Below are positions 35,125 to 46,159 of a stretch of 46,304 bases of DNA, in pieces. This stretch comes from Shewanella sp. NIFS-20-20 (GTDB lineage: Bacteria; Pseudomonadota; Gammaproteobacteria; Enterobacterales; Shewanellaceae). The notes beneath the pieces were generated by a model. That model was not told the DNA's origin and did no database searches. It worked only from the letters and a program-made list of their open reading frames with translations. Position numbers and translations under genes: made by a program. Numbering within the stretch: position 1 is the stretch's first letter; every line of letters begins with the position of its first letter. The stretch lies in contig NZ_JAHUTT010000030.1 in the NCBI RefSeq assembly GCF_019209865.1, positions 1 through 46,304 on the forward strand. The letters are read 5' to 3'.

Positions 35125-35460
35125 TTACGCTGGCTGAGTCGGCTCCTGGGGGCTTATGCCTTGGGTTGTTAGTTGGGCTAAGGGCTTGATTTCGGCCTCG
35201 GCCTCAAGATCCAATTGCTTGGCCGCTTGATCCCAATGAATGTTGAGCTTGTTGATTTGCTCAGAGAGGCCGGCGAGCAACTGATTGTGCTCAACAAATT
35301 GATCCGATACCTCTTGGCGATATTGATTCAATTCGAGGGTGGCCTGTTCAACTTGTTTTTGACTCTGTTGGGCATTGGGCGTTTTTGATAAGAGTTGGCG
35401 ACCGAGGGCGCCGACGCAAATACCCATGACAAATGCGGCCAATAAAAGCGCTAATTCCAT
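35125..35460 (-). CDS. zapG: Cell-division/envelope protein ZapG (YhcB, DUF1043)
   Basis: The 111-residue protein starts with one membrane helix (LALLLAAFVMGICVGALGRQLL). A coiled coil with VEQATLELNQYRQEVSDQFV and HNQLLAGLSEQI follows. This matches YhcB, recently named ZapG or LapD, which links envelope synthesis and division. The ATG at 35460 has AAAGGA upstream; the longer frame is not supported. It is divergent from zapE, as in E. coli. Confidence 0.9.
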   Translation of the reverse strand: MELALLLAAFVMGICVGALGRQLLSKTPNAQQSQKQVEQATLELNQYRQEVSDQFVEHNQLLAGLSEQINKLNIHWDQAAKQLDLEAEAEIKPLAQLTTQGISPQEPTQPA

Positions 35461-35609
35461 ATCGATTCCTTTAATAATGGCTAAGTGACGATTGTGCCAG
35501 AATCGACACCGCTTGTCAGTGATATCCGCGAGGGTTGTGCAGCAACAATAGATGCAAAAATCAGCGACCATGGTATGATTTTTTCCAGTGACCAACGACA
35601 GGATGTAAC

Positions 35610-36716
35610 GTGTCTCAATTATCGCCTTTACAACATTACCAGCAAGATTTACTGCGTGATGACTTTAGTCATGATGCCGCGCAAGAACAAGCCGTGATCG
35701 CCTTAGAAGCTGTCTATCAAGCCTTGTTGAATCGTCAAGCGCCGGGGTTATTACAACAATGGCAATATAAGCTGGGTTGGCGTCAACGCCAGAGTATCCA
35801 GGGGCTCTATTTGTGGGGTGGGGTCGGTCGCGGTAAAACCTACTTAATGGATACCTTTTATCAAGCCTTACCCTTTGAGGCTAAATTAAGGGCGCATTTC
35901 CACCGTTTTATGCACCAATTGCACCAAGATCTTCACGCCCGTAAAGGCACCCGAGATCCGCTCTTGGTCATCGCGGCTGAAATGGCGAGCCGATATCGAG
36001 TCATTTGCTTTGATGAGTTCTTTGTCTCTGACATTACGGATGCGATGCTACTTGGCACCTTATTTACCGCCTTGTTTGATCATGGGGTGGTGTTGGTCGC
36101 AACCTCGAACATTATTCCGGATGACTTATATAAGAACGGATTGCAGCGCGCCCGTTTTTTGCCTGCCATCGCCCAAATCAATCGACATTGCACTGTGTTG
36201 AATGTCGATGCCGGCATTGATTACCGACTCCGGACACTGGAACAAGCCGAAATTTATCATTTCCCATTGGATAACCAAGCCGACGCCAATTTAGCTGACT
36301 ATTTTAGTAAATTGGCGCCTGAAGCCGAATGCACTGTCAATGCAATTGAGCTTGAAGGTCGAATGTTGTCGATTCGTTGTCATGCCAAGGGGGTGTTGTG
36401 GTGTGATTTTAGGGCGCTATGTGATGGTCCCCGCAGCCAAGCAGATTATATGGAGCTGGCAAAAGAGTATCATACGGTACTGCTAAGTCATGTGGAACAG
36501 ATGGGGGCGCAAACGACGGGTGATGATATTGCTCGGCGCTTTTTGGCTTTGGTTGATGAATTTTATGAGCGCCAAGTGAAACTGATTATTTCAGCCGCGG
36601 TGCCACTTGAAATCATCTATGCTGATGGTTTGCTTAACTTTGAATTTCGCCGTTGCCGCTCGCGCCTAACAGAAATGCAATCGCACGAGTATTTGGCGTT
36701 GCCACATTTACCCTAA
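35610..36716 (+). CDS. zapE: Cell-division ATPase ZapE
   Basis: The 368-residue AFG1-like ATPase has Walker A GGVGRGKT (70-77), Walker B VICFDEFFVSDI and sensor region VVLVATSNIIPDDLYKNGL. ZapE associates with the Z ring during late division. The start is GTG at 35610 with AGGA upstream and gives the usual LSPLQHYQQDL N-terminus. Length fits E. coli YhcM (375). Confidence 0.95.
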   Translation: MSQLSPLQHYQQDLLRDDFSHDAAQEQAVIALEAVYQALLNRQAPGLLQQWQYKLGWRQRQSIQGLYLWGGVGRGKTYLMDTFYQALPFEAKLRAHFHRFMHQLHQDLHARKGTRDPLLVIAAEMASRYRVICFDEFFVSDITDAMLLGTLFTALFDHGVVLVATSNIIPDDLYKNGLQRARFLPAIAQINRHCTVLNVDAGIDYRLRTLEQAEIYHFPLDNQADANLADYFSKLAPEAECTVNAIELEGRMLSIRCHAKGVLWCDFRALCDGPRSQADYMELAKEYHTVLLSHVEQMGAQTTGDDIARRFLALVDEFYERQVKLIISAAVPLEIIYADGLLNFEFRRCRSRLTEMQSHEYLALPHLP

Positions 36717-36729
36717 GCTAACGAGCGAC

Positions 36730-36759
36730 AAAAGGATCGATGCGATCGCCGATCTTTTT
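36730..36759 (+). terminator. Intrinsic terminator after zapE
   Basis: AAAAGGATCG (36730-36739) pairs with CGATCTTTTT (36750-36759) with one G-T pair. It separates zapE from the ribosomal protein operon. Confidence 0.75.
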
Positions 36760-36803
36760 AGAATTTAAGTGAAATATCAGGTGATTTTTAACTCAGCCTT
36801 GGC

Positions 36804-36809
36804 TATAAT
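36804..36809 (+). promoter_or_regulatory. Promoter -10 element of rplM-rpsI
   Basis: A perfect TATAAT lies 147 bases before the rplM start, with only a weak -35 (GTGATT at 36781-36786). The transcribed leader would contain the hairpin CCGCC-GATTG-GGCGG near 36831-36845. In E. coli this operon is repressed by L13 through its leader; a similar role here is inferred. Confidence 0.6.
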
Positions 36810-36955
36810 CCGCAGCCTGCCCACGTTACTCCGCCGATTGGGCGGAACAAACCATGTTTGCTTACTTTGCTCGAAGGGGTAAGGTGGCGACACTTCGTGT
36901 TATTTGATTGGCAAATAGCATGTGAGACAGAATTTAACTTTGGGTTTTTGTAAAA

Positions 36956-37387
36956 ATGAAGACTACTTTTACTGCTAAGCCAGAAACTGTATCTCGTGAC
37001 TGGTACGTTGTTGATGCTGAAGGCAAGACTTTAGGTCGTATTGCTACCGAGATTGCTTTGCGTTTGCGTGGCAAGCACAAAGCTGAGTACACTCCACACG
37101 TTGACACTGGTGATTACATCATCGTTGTTAATGCTGAAAAAGTGACTGTTACTGGTAACAAAGCAAAAGGCAAGACGTACTACTCGCATTCAGGCTTCCC
37201 AGGTGGCATCAAGCAAATCAGCTTTGAAAAGCTGCAAGCTCACAAGCCAGAAATGATCATCGAGAAGGCAGTTAAGGGTATGTTGCCAAAAGGCCCTCTG
37301 GGTCGCGCTATGTTCCGTAAACTGAAAGTTTACGCTGGCGCAGAGCACAACCACGCTGCACAACAACCTCAAGTTCTTGATATCTAA
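36956..37387 (+). CDS. rplM: 50S ribosomal protein L13
   Basis: The 143-residue protein starts [20 protein letters not shown] and carries [39 protein letters not shown] and [19 protein letters not shown]. It is an early-assembling large-subunit protein. Codon use is strongly biased, as in highly expressed genes. rpsI follows after 14 bases. Confidence 0.97.
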   Translation: MKTTFTAKPETVSRDWYVVDAEGKTLGRIATEIALRLRGKHKAEYTPHVDTGDYIIVVNAEKVTVTGNKAKGKTYYSHSGFPGGIKQISFEKLQAHKPEMIIEKAVKGMLPKGPLGRAMFRKLKVYAGAEHNHAAQQPQVLDI

Positions 37388-37401
37388 ACGGGATTAAGCA
37401 A

Positions 37402-37794
37402 ATGGCTGCAACTCAGTACTACGGCACTGGCCGTCGCAAAACTTCAACTGCCCGCGTTTTCGCAACTGCAGGTAGTGGTAACATCGTAGTTAACCAGCGT
37501 CCACTGGACCAGTATTTCGGTCGTGAAACCGCTCGTATGGTTGTTCGTCAACCACTTGAGTTGGTAGAAATGACTGAAAAGCTGGACATCTATGTGACTG
37601 TTAAGGGCGGTGGTATCACCGGTCAAGCAGGTGCTATCCGTCACGGTATTACCCGTGCTCTGATGCAACTGGACGAAGCAATGCGTCCTTCACTGCGCGC
37701 TGCTGGTTTCGTTACCCGTGATGCTCGTCAGGTTGAACGTAAGAAAGTTGGTCTGCGTAAAGCACGTCGTAGACCTCAGTTCTCTAAGCGTTAA
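37402..37794 (+). CDS. rpsI: 30S ribosomal protein S9
   Basis: The 130-residue protein carries [34 protein letters not shown] and the C-terminal tail ending RRRPQFSKR, whose last residues touch the P-site tRNA. Size equals E. coli S9. A strong terminator follows, so the operon is rplM-rpsI only. Confidence 0.97.
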   Translation: MAATQYYGTGRRKTSTARVFATAGSGNIVVNQRPLDQYFGRETARMVVRQPLELVEMTEKLDIYVTVKGGGITGQAGAIRHGITRALMQLDEAMRPSLRAAGFVTRDARQVERKKVGLRKARRRPQFSKR

Positions 37795-37817
37795 TATTTC
37801 GCTCGAGTACGAATTGG

Positions 37818-37845
37818 AAACCCAGCCTTATGGCTGGGTTTTTTT
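37818..37845 (+). terminator. Intrinsic terminator after rpsI
   Basis: AAACCCAGCC (37818-37827) pairs with GGCTGGGTTT (37832-37841) around TTAT, followed by a run of T. Confidence 0.93.
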
Positions 37846-38028
37846 ATGCCTAAGTTTTACGTCCCGGTCATGCAGATAACCCACAGCGAGTCCTGAACGA
37901 GTCAGTCTCGGGTGACTTTAGACGTTTGCGCTCAGTCAGCGCCGTCGCAGTGATAGGCAAGGTGCAAGCTGCCAGCATTAATAACCTCCTGACTGAGAAA
38001 ATGAGGTTGGGCGCTGTCAGTTGAGTTA

Positions 38029-38057
38029 TTGACTGCTGATGTGCATCAAGATTAAAT
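38029..38057 (+). promoter_or_regulatory. Likely promoter of DUF2065-purA
   Basis: TTGACT (38029-38034) and TTAAAT (38052-38057) are separated by 17 bases, about 70 bases before the DUF2065 gene. The rest of the 279-base gap after rpsI is gene-free and has inverted repeats CTCAGTCAG/CTGACTGAG (37931-37939, 37989-37997). Confidence 0.5.
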
Positions 38058-38127
38058 GCCCTCTGTGGCTATCGCCGTATACGTTAGGAAATTGTTCGAA
38101 CCCAAGATGACAATTGAGGAGTCATAG

Positions 38128-38316
38128 ATGACGTTGAGTCAGTGGATGCTAGTGTTAGCCATTGTTTTGGTAATTGAAGGCATTGGGCCATTATTATTTC
38201 CCAATCGTTGGCGAAATTATCTACGGGAATTGACCGCTATGGAAAACAATGCGTTGCAGCGCGTTGGCGGGGCATTAGTGACTGCTGGAATAGTTTTATT
38301 GATTATTTTTTCATAA
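38128..38316 (+). CDS. DUF2065 small membrane protein (YjeT-like)
   Basis: The 62-residue protein has two membrane helices (about 5-23 and 45-61) joined by FPNRWRNYLREL, typical of the DUF2065/YjeT family. Function is unknown. TTGAGGAG precedes the ATG. In E. coli yjeT sits between hflC and purA; here it directly follows the rplM-rpsI unit and precedes purA. Confidence 0.85.
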   Translation: MTLSQWMLVLAIVLVIEGIGPLLFPNRWRNYLRELTAMENNALQRVGGALVTAGIVLLIIFS

Positions 38317-38349
38317 ATCACTTGCCCTATGCCCCCTAAAATCTGTTAA

Positions 38350-39678
<1,329 letters not shown>

Positions 39679-39691
39679 GCTCTGTGATATC

Positions 39692-39721
39692 AAAAAAAGG
39701 CCGCAATTTGCGGCCTTTTTT
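39692..39721 (+). terminator. Intrinsic terminator after purA
   Basis: AAAAAGGCCGC pairs with GCGGCCTTTTT around AATTT. It isolates motX from purA transcription, at least partly. Confidence 0.9.
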
Positions 39722-39781
39722 ATTAAGAATGTGCAACTATGGCCGATACCTAGAAAGAGATGGACATTGGAGACTGGGGTC

Positions 39782-40417
39782 ATGGTAAGAAAAATTAGCT
39801 TATTTATCTTAGCACTTAGCTGTTTAGGGCTTTCTGCGGTGAGTGCCAATGCGGCATTAGACGCGGTCGATATTTATTCTGATAAGCAATTATTGTCTCT
39901 GATCCATCAACAACAATATTTACAGCGAGTGAAATCCGATGATTGCCAGTTATTGCAAGACATCGAAGCTCGCGCTATGGTGCTAAAGCAACCTTTATAT
40001 CAGTATTTATGGGGTGAGATGCTCAATTATGGCGTGTGTGTGTCCGCCGATCCCCGCCGTGGAATGACCATCTTACAGATGGCTGCCGAACAAGGCAGCA
40101 GTGAAGCCATGGTGAAAATAGCTCAGTATTATCATGATGGTAGATTCGTGATCCAAAATAAACACAGGGCCGTGCAGTTTGTGTTACCTGCTGCGGCTAA
40201 CGGTGATCAGCAAGCACGTATTATGCTGGTCAGATTACAGGCGCAGGGGTATGGTAGTCCTATGGATTATGAAATGGGTTACCACTGGTTGTTTAATGAG
40301 GTATTTGCCAATACCGCAACCAAGCTTGAAGCCTTGCAATTGTTACAACAATTAGAAGCCAAAATGCCTGCCAGTGCCGTATTTAGGGCACAACAACAGC
40401 GGCTCGTTGGTAATTGA
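39782..40417 (+). CDS. motX: Sodium-type flagellar stator-associated protein MotX
   Basis: The 211-residue protein has a signal peptide ending SANA (about 24). It matches Vibrio MotX along its length: VDIYSDKQLLSLI, YLQRVKSDDCQLLQDIEA, YQYLWGEMLNYGVCV and YGSPMDYEMGYHWLFN. Two Sel1-like repeats (about 100-170) are included. MotX forms the T ring with MotY in the periplasm and holds PomAB/MotAB stators of the Na-driven polar flagellum. It stands apart from flagellar clusters, between purA and rnr; my memory is that Shewanella oneidensis has the same arrangement. The ATG at 39782 begins the signal peptide; earlier ones do not. Confidence 0.88.
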   Translation: MVRKISLFILALSCLGLSAVSANAALDAVDIYSDKQLLSLIHQQQYLQRVKSDDCQLLQDIEARAMVLKQPLYQYLWGEMLNYGVCVSADPRRGMTILQMAAEQGSSEAMVKIAQYYHDGRFVIQNKHRAVQFVLPAAANGDQQARIMLVRLQAQGYGSPMDYEMGYHWLFNEVFANTATKLEALQLLQQLEAKMPASAVFRAQQQRLVGN

Positions 40418-40456
40418 TATGCCCCGCAATAGCGACGGGGCCAAAATGGAAATTGA

Positions 40457-42901
40457 ATGATAAAAGACCCTCATTTTGAGCGTGAATCCGAAAATTACGA
40501 AAACCCAATCGCCAGCCGCGAATGGATTTTAAATTATTTACAAAGCCAATCTGCGCCCCTAACTCGGCAAAACATTGCCGATGCCCTCAAGTTAACCGAC
40601 GAAGATCAATTGGAAGCTTTGCGCCGCCGTTTGCGCGCGATGGAGCGTGACGGTCAGTTGGTGTTTACCCGTGGCCAATGTTATGGCTTACCAGAGCGCA
40701 TGGACTTATTGACTGGCACTGTGCTGGGTCATCGTGATGGCTATGGTTTCTTCCGACCCGAAGAGGGCGGAGACGATCTGTTTATTTCTGAGCGAGATAT
40801 GCAGCTCTATTTTCATGGCGATAAGGTGCTGGCTCAGAAAGCCGGTGTTGGCCGAAAAGGTGGCCGCGATGCGCGCATTGTGCGTTTGGTGCAACCACGA
40901 ACAGGTGCCTTAGTTGGGCGTTATTATGTGGATTGTGGCATGGCATTCGTTGTGCCTGATGACCGCCGCATCACCCAAGAAATTTTGATCGATCAAGACG
41001 ATCGCTTTGGTGCGCGTCATGGCGATGTGGTCGTCGTTGAGTTAACTCGCCGCCCAGGCCGTTACATCAAAGCTGCTGGTAAAGTCACAGAAGTATTGGG
41101 CAAGCAGCAAGCTCCGGGTATGGAAATCGAAATCGCATTGCGCAATTATGACTTACCTCATACTTGGTCGAGCAACATTGAGAAAAAACTCAAGCGTATT
41201 GGCGATGAAGTGACAGAGGAAGATAAAAAAGGCCGAGTGGATTTACGCCAATTGCCTTTAGTCACTATTGATGGCGAAGATGCCCGTGACTTCGATGACG
41301 CTGTTTACGCAGAGAAAAAACGTGGCGGAGGCTGGCGACTGTGGGTGGCGATTGCTGATGTTAGCCATTATGTTCGAACGGATTCAGCCTTAGATGCTGA
41401 GGCGCGCTCACGGGGGAATTCAGTGTACTTCCCATCGCAAGTGATCCCGATGCTGCCGGAAAAATTGTCTAACGGTTTGTGTTCGTTAAACCCCGGCGTT
41501 GATAGGTTATGCATGGTGGCGGAAATGATGATTTCTGCCAATGGTAAGCTGTCGGGTTACAAGTTTTACCCCGCGGTCATGCATTCCCACGCGCGCTTTA
41601 CCTACACCCAAGTGGCCGCAATGCTTGAAGGTGGTGAGATTGCGCCTGAGCATCAAGCATTGTTCCCCCATTTAAAGACATTACAAGATCTGTATTTAGT
41701 GCTGGATGAACAACGGGCACAGCGCGGCGCAATTGCGTTTGAAACCTTAGAAACCCAGTTTATTTTCAACGCGGATCGCAAGATTGATAAAATCGTGCCA
41801 AGAGGTCGAAACCAAGCGCATAAAATCATCGAAGAATGCATGATTTTAGCTAACGTCGCGTCTGCCGCGTTTGTTAAAAAACACAAAGGTGAAGTGTTAT
41901 ATCGGGTACATGATGCTCCATCTGAACAAAAGCTGACCCAGTTCAAAGAGTTCTTAGCCGAACGCGGCTTAAGTATGGATGGTGGCTTAGAGCCAACGCC
42001 TGCAGATTATCAGGCATTGATGGAAAAGCTGGCGGGTCGCCCAGATGCTGAACTGATCCAAGTCATGCTCTTACGTTCGATGCGACAAGCCGTGTACACC
42101 CCTGATAATGAGGGCCACTTTGGCTTAGCGCTCGAGGCTTATTCGCATTTCACCTCGCCTATCCGTCGTTACCCCGATTTGATCTTACATCGGGTGATCC
42201 GCTATTTACTGGCGAAAGAGCAGGCCAATGCTGATGAAAAGTGGACCCGTGATGGCGGTTACCATTACCAACTAGATGAGTTAGATAAACTCGGTGAAGA
42301 GTGTTCTAACACCGAGCGACGTGCCGATGAGGCGACGCGCGATGTGAGTGATTGGCTTAAATGCGAATTCATGCAAGATCACGTGGGAGATACCTTTGAG
42401 GCCGTGATCGCGTCGGTCACCAGTTTTGGCTTATTTGTCCGCCTCAACGACTTGTTTATTGATGGCTTAGTGCACATTTCAAGTCTGGGCAGCGATTATT
42501 ACCAATACGATCCAATGCGTCAGCGCTTGGTAGGTGAAGCCAGCGGTCAAATTTACCAACTCGGTGATGCGGTCACCGTTAAGGTGGCGGCGGTCAACTT
42601 AGATGATCGACAAATTGATTTATTGATGGAAGGCGAAGTCGCAGGTAGCCGTCGCCGCAAGCCAGCCAATAAGTTGACCGCGCGTGAGCGGGTTAATTTA
42701 GAAGGTGCCAAATTGGCTAAAGGGTCTAAGGATAAGGCTAAAGAGGTCGGTAAAGACAAGGCTAAAGACAAGCCTTCATCGAAAAAACGTGGCTCATCGA
42801 GTCGCCGTAAAGCGCCCACGAAAGGCTCTGGTGGCGAGGCGAAAGCTGTGGCTAAGCCTAAGCGTGCCAAAAAACCGACCAAGACAAAGCGCAAGAAGTA
42901 A
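40457..42901 (+). CDS. rnr: Ribonuclease R
   Basis: The 814-residue exoribonuclease has an N-terminal winged helix (about 20-90), two cold-shock domains, the RNB catalytic domain and an S1 domain (about 640-725). In [20 protein letters not shown] holds the metal-binding Asp residues, and [18 protein letters not shown] lies near its end. A Lys-rich tail (about 740-814) helps unwind structured RNA. RNase R degrades structured RNA and takes part in trans-translation. rlmB follows after 14 bases, as in many gammaproteobacteria. Confidence 0.96.
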   Translation: MIKDPHFERESENYENPIASREWILNYLQSQSAPLTRQNIADALKLTDEDQLEALRRRLRAMERDGQLVFTRGQCYGLPERMDLLTGTVLGHRDGYGFFRPEEGGDDLFISERDMQLYFHGDKVLAQKAGVGRKGGRDARIVRLVQPRTGALVGRYYVDCGMAFVVPDDRRITQEILIDQDDRFGARHGDVVVVELTRRPGRYIKAAGKVTEVLGKQQAPGMEIEIALRNYDLPHTWSSNIEKKLKRIGDEVTEEDKKGRVDLRQLPLVTIDGEDARDFDDAVYAEKKRGGGWRLWVAIADVSHYVRTDSALDAEARSRGNSVYFPSQVIPMLPEKLSNGLCSLNPGVDRLCMVAEMMISANGKLSGYKFYPAVMHSHARFTYTQVAAMLEGGEIAPEHQALFPHLKTLQDLYLVLDEQRAQRGAIAFETLETQFIFNADRKIDKIVPRGRNQAHKIIEECMILANVASAAFVKKHKGEVLYRVHDAPSEQKLTQFKEFLAERGLSMDGGLEPTPADYQALMEKLAGRPDAELIQVMLLRSMRQAVYTPDNEGHFGLALEAYSHFTSPIRRYPDLILHRVIRYLLAKEQANADEKWTRDGGYHYQLDELDKLGEECSNTERRADEATRDVSDWLKCEFMQDHVGDTFEAVIASVTSFGLFVRLNDLFIDGLVHISSLGSDYYQYDPMRQRLVGEASGQIYQLGDAVTVKVAAVNLDDRQIDLLMEGEVAGSRRRKPANKLTARERVNLEGAKLAKGSKDKAKEVGKDKAKDKPSSKKRGSSSRRKAPTKGSGGEAKAVAKPKRAKKPTKTKRKK

Positions 42902-42915
42902 GAGACTGTAAGTAA

Positions 42916-43656
42916 ATGAAGAAGCAAGAATTAGTATTCGGTATCCATGCCGTCGGCTCAGTGTTAGAAAACCACCCTGAGCGGGTATTAGAGTTATATC
43001 TGTTACAAGGTCGAGTCGATGAGCGGGTAACGCCACTGATTGCCAGAGCTCAAGAGTATGGTGTGTCATTACAGCAAATGTCACGTAAGGTGCTGGATGA
43101 CAAGACTGGCAGCAGTCAACACCAAGGGATCGTTGCGCGCGTCAAACCCGCGAAGGTGTTAAGTGAGCATGATTTAGAGGCGTTATTGAAAGCAACAGAA
43201 AAACCTTTCTTGTTGATCCTCGACGGTGTTACCGATCCTCATAATCTTGGGGCGTGTTTGCGTAATGCTGACGCTGCCGGTGTTCAGGGGATTATCGTCC
43301 CTAAAGACAACTCGGTCGGTATTACTTCGATTGTGACTAAAGTGGCCTGCGGTGCTGCTGAAATCGTGCCATTATTCCAAGTGACCAACTTAGCGCGCAC
43401 CATGCGCTATTTGCAAGATAAGGGCATATGGATCATAGGTACCGCCGGTGAAGCCGATGGCACCTTGTATCAAGCCGATTTAACTGGGCCATTAGCCATT
43501 GCGATGGGCGCTGAGGGTAAAGGCTTACGCCGGTTAACTCGTGAAGCTTGTGACAGCTTAATTTCCATTCCAATGGCGGGCAGTGTATCAAGCTTAAACG
43601 TATCGGTTGCGACCGGGGTTTGCTTGTTTGAAGCGGTGCGTCAGCGTTTAGCTTAA
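42916..43656 (+). CDS. rlmB: 23S rRNA (guanosine-2'-O-)-methyltransferase RlmB
   Basis: The 246-residue SPOUT enzyme methylates G2251 of 23S rRNA (E. coli numbering). Motifs are [16 protein letters not shown] (motif 1), [20 protein letters not shown] (motif 2) and [18 protein letters not shown] (motif 3). The N-terminal domain starts [18 protein letters not shown]. It is cotranscribed with rnr and ends at a terminator. Confidence 0.96.
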   Translation: MKKQELVFGIHAVGSVLENHPERVLELYLLQGRVDERVTPLIARAQEYGVSLQQMSRKVLDDKTGSSQHQGIVARVKPAKVLSEHDLEALLKATEKPFLLILDGVTDPHNLGACLRNADAAGVQGIIVPKDNSVGITSIVTKVACGAAEIVPLFQVTNLARTMRYLQDKGIWIIGTAGEADGTLYQADLTGPLAIAMGAEGKGLRRLTREACDSLISIPMAGSVSSLNVSVATGVCLFEAVRQRLA

Positions 43657-43680
43657 TTGTACCCCTTGAGATGATTCACT

Positions 43681-43709
43681 AAAAAAGATGAGCCACGCTC
43701 ATCTTTTTT
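43681..43709. terminator. Bidirectional terminator between rlmB and the DUF481 gene
   Basis: AAAAAAGATGAGC (43681-43693) pairs perfectly with GCTCATCTTTTTT (43697-43709) around CAC. The last bases overlap the stop codon of the convergent DUF481 gene (43708-43710), so both genes share it. Confidence 0.92.
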
Positions 43710-44457
43710 ATTGGAAGGTATAGAGCAAATTAAAGGTGGTGATGGTGTCTGTTTGTTTGGTGCCCTCAGGCACTACCTCAGTGTATTTCACATTGACACC
43801 GACTTTAAAAGCCCAGTCTTGAAACATGGTGTTCTTATAACCCATGTCGAGTGCGAGGGTATTGTTATTTTCCCCCACTTCCGCGGTCAGATCGGCACCC
43901 ATGCTCGAATACTCATGGAATTTTTGCTCAAATTTAGCCGCCGTTCGTAAAATAAAATCACGTTCAGCGATGGCCTGACCTTGGCTGGTATCGGCCACAA
44001 ATGGCAAGTTATATCGATAACCTGGGCCCACTTCTAAACTCAGTTTGGTGTTACGCAATTTAATGGCGTCAAAGCCATAACCGCTTGATATTGTGATGAT
44101 CTCAGTGTACGAGCCAAATTTATCCCAAGTAAAGTCGCCGCGGCCAAACACGTAGCCACCATTCAATTTGTAGTTTGACTGGAATTGAAAGTCATACTTT
44201 TCGGCGGTGGTGGTATTGGAGTCTGATGAAAAATAGGCTTTTACGGTCGCTATTTGCTTAGCGTTAATGGTGTCGTAAACCAGTTTGGTACGGCCATTAA
44301 AGCTGCTGGACTCAGTGTTACCGGTATTGAGCTGAAAGCCAGCCTCTATTTCGGCCGTAAAATCACTCGGTGGTTCTTGATAGTCTGGCGGCACTAATGC
44401 CAGCGCTGGCGCCGAGAATATGGGAAGTACTAACAATAATTTAAATGAATTAGGCAT
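43708..44457 (-). CDS. DUF481 outer-membrane protein (YdiY-like)
   Basis: The 249-residue product has a signal peptide (LLLVLPIFSAPALA, cleavage about 20). It also has the DUF481 pattern of amphipathic strands: FTAEIEAGFQLNTGNTESSS, YVFGRGDFTWDKFGSYTE, VGPGYRYN and a final TTFNLLYTFQ. DUF481 proteins are salt-inducible beta-barrels of unknown function; E. coli YdiY is acid-induced. Its stop lies in the terminator shared with rlmB. It is divergent from rpsF across a 250-base gap. Confidence 0.85.
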   Translation of the reverse strand: MPNSFKLLLVLPIFSAPALALVPPDYQEPPSDFTAEIEAGFQLNTGNTESSSFNGRTKLVYDTINAKQIATVKAYFSSDSNTTTAEKYDFQFQSNYKLNGGYVFGRGDFTWDKFGSYTEIITISSGYGFDAIKLRNTKLSLEVGPGYRYNLPFVADTSQGQAIAERDFILRTAAKFEQKFHEYSSMGADLTAEVGENNNTLALDMGYKNTMFQDWAFKVGVNVKYTEVVPEGTKQTDTITTFNLLYTFQ

Positions 44458-44585
44458 AGATGTTTTCTTGTTTTAGTGAGGCTTTATACCATCTAGGCAA
44501 GGCGTAAACCGATTTATCGAGGCCCATAATACCGATTTAGTGACGGGTCGCAAAGCAGCATTTTTTGGCAAATAGCGATTAATGC

Positions 44586-44614
44586 TTGAGTTTATGGCGG
44601 CGTTTTTGTACTAT
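44586..44614 (+). promoter_or_regulatory. Promoter of rpsF-priB-rpsR-rplI
   Basis: TTGAGT (44586-44591) and TACTAT (44609-44614) are separated by 17 bases, giving a leader of about 85 bases. Confidence 0.65.
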
Positions 44615-44647
44615 CGCGCTCCTTAATCAGTCACTATATTTCGTTCC

Positions 44648-44685
44648 TTGCCTCCAATTGGTCCGACTGAGCCAAAACCGAGGCT
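44648..44685 (+). promoter_or_regulatory. Candidate S6:S18 autoregulatory hairpin in the rpsF leader
   Basis: GCCTC (44650-44654) pairs with GAGGC (44680-44684), and TTGG (44658-44661) pairs with CCAA (44672-44675), leaving loops that contain CCG and ACCG. A conserved leader hairpin of rpsF that mimics the S6:S18 site in 16S rRNA is known in many bacteria. Position fits; the detailed motif was not verified. Confidence 0.4.
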
Positions 44686-44707
44686 ACCTAACCGTAAGGA
44701 GCAATAA

Positions 44708-45106
44708 ATGCGTCATTACGAAATCGTATTTATGGTTCACCCAGATCAAAGTGAACAAGTACCAGGCATGATCGAGCGTTACACTGGTTTAATCACCGAA
44801 GCTAACGGCAAGATCGATCGTCTGGAAGATTGGGGCCGTCGTCAACTGGCTTACCCAATTCAAGACCTGCATAAAGCTCACTATGTTCTGATGAACGTAG
44901 AAGCAACTGCTGCAGTAATCGAAGAACTGGAAACTGCTTTCCGTTTCAACGACGCCGTTCTGCGTAGCATGGTAATGCGTACTAAAGCAGCCATCACTGA
45001 AGCTTCTCCAATGGCTAAGGCCAGAGATGAGCGCGACGCACGTCGTTCTTTCTCTTCTGACCGCGCTGAAGAAGTTACTGAAAACGCTGAAGAATCTGCT
45101 GAGTAA
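44708..45106 (+). CDS. rpsF: 30S ribosomal protein S6
   Basis: The 132-residue protein begins [20 protein letters not shown] and carries [20 protein letters not shown] and [15 protein letters not shown]. The acidic C-terminal tail (about 105-132, ending ENAEESAE) could be glutamylated as E. coli S6 is by RimK. A TAAGGAG ribosome-binding site is present. It heads the operon with priB, rpsR and rplI. Confidence 0.97.
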   Translation: MRHYEIVFMVHPDQSEQVPGMIERYTGLITEANGKIDRLEDWGRRQLAYPIQDLHKAHYVLMNVEATAAVIEELETAFRFNDAVLRSMVMRTKAAITEASPMAKARDERDARRSFSSDRAEEVTENAEESAE

Positions 45107-45114
45107 GTTTATCT

Positions 45115-45420
45115 GTGTCACTGAATCATCTGTCTATGTCTGGGAGCATAGTGCGCTCTAGACAATTTGACAGTCCCGGCGGTATTAGCCACTGGGTGTT
45201 AACACTGGAACATAAGTCTCAGCGTTATCAAGCCGAAATGTTGCGCAATGTCTATTGCCAGATTCAGGTGATTTTAAGTGGAGAACGCTTTTTAAGCGTT
45301 GCAGACAAACTCAAAGCCGGTGTGGAGATCGAGGTGCAGGGATTTATTAACCTGCAGCAAAGCCGAAATGGTCAAAACCGTTTGGTGCTTCACGCTGAAA
45401 ATGTCGAATTGAAATCTTAG
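45115..45420 (+). CDS. priB: Primosomal replication protein N (PriB)
   Basis: The 101-residue OB-fold protein resembles E. coli PriB: SLNHLSMSGSIVRSRQ, WVLTLEHKS, VEIEVQGFINLQ and RLVLHAENVEL. It binds single-stranded DNA and stabilises PriA at restarting forks. The start is GTG at 45115, 8 bases after rpsF, giving the best N-terminal fit; the ribosome-binding site is weak. It is more divergent than its neighbours, as usual for PriB. Confidence 0.92.
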   Translation: MSLNHLSMSGSIVRSRQFDSPGGISHWVLTLEHKSQRYQAEMLRNVYCQIQVILSGERFLSVADKLKAGVEIEVQGFINLQQSRNGQNRLVLHAENVELKS

Positions 45421-45657
<237 letters not shown>

Positions 45658-45695
45658 TCGGTATTGACTCCTAGTCATATTTAGAGGAATTGATA

Positions 45696-46148
45696 ATGAA
45701 CGTTATTTTGCTTGATAAAATCGCGAACCTGGGCAACCTGGGTGACCAAGTTACTGTTAAAGCCGGTTATGCTCGTAACTACCTGCTGCCACAAGGCAAA
45801 GCAGTTGTAGCTAACGCTGCTAACACCGAAGTGTTTGAAGCACGCCGCGCTGATCTGGAAGCTAAATTGGCTGCAGAATTAACTGCTGCTAACGAACGCG
45901 CTGAACAAATCGTTGCCTTGGGAGCAGTTGTTATTGCTTCTAAAGCTGGCGATGAAGGTAAGCTGTTCGGTTCAATTGGCAACCGTGACATCGCTGATGC
46001 AGTAACTGCTGCTGGCGTTGCTCTGGCTAAAGCTGAAGTCCGTCTGCCATTGGGCGCTCTGCGCAACACTGGTGACTTCGAAGTTGAAGTTCAGCTGCAC
46101 ACCGAAGTTAAGTCTGTTGTTAAAGTGACTGTTGTTGCAGAAGCTTAA
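45696..46148 (+). CDS. rplI: 50S ribosomal protein L9
   Basis: The 150-residue protein carries [35 protein letters not shown] (N-domain), a long alanine-rich helix (about 45-75) and [20 protein letters not shown] (C-domain). The ATG at 45696 follows GAGGAAT; an in-frame TTG two codons earlier is not supported. Codon bias is strong, as in other ribosomal genes. It ends the operon. Confidence 0.97.
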   Translation: MNVILLDKIANLGNLGDQVTVKAGYARNYLLPQGKAVVANAANTEVFEARRADLEAKLAAELTAANERAEQIVALGAVVIASKAGDEGKLFGSIGNRDIADAVTAAGVALAKAEVRLPLGALRNTGDFEVEVQLHTEVKSVVKVTVVAEA

Positions 46149-46159
46149 TTAACACTGAC

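Noticed and set aside
36854..36907. 17-codon frame in the rplM leader as a leader peptide gene
   Set aside because: No proper ribosome-binding site and no codon pattern that suggests attenuation; kept only as part of a leader finding.
37846..38127. Loss of hflX-hflK-hflC before DUF2065-purA compared with E. coli
   Set aside because: As I recall, Shewanella normally has rplM-rpsI next to DUF2065-purA, so this is genus-typical order, not a deletion.
42553..42927. Open frame of 124 codons opposite the rnr tail
   Set aside because: It arises from the Lys-rich repeat composition of the RNase R tail read backwards.
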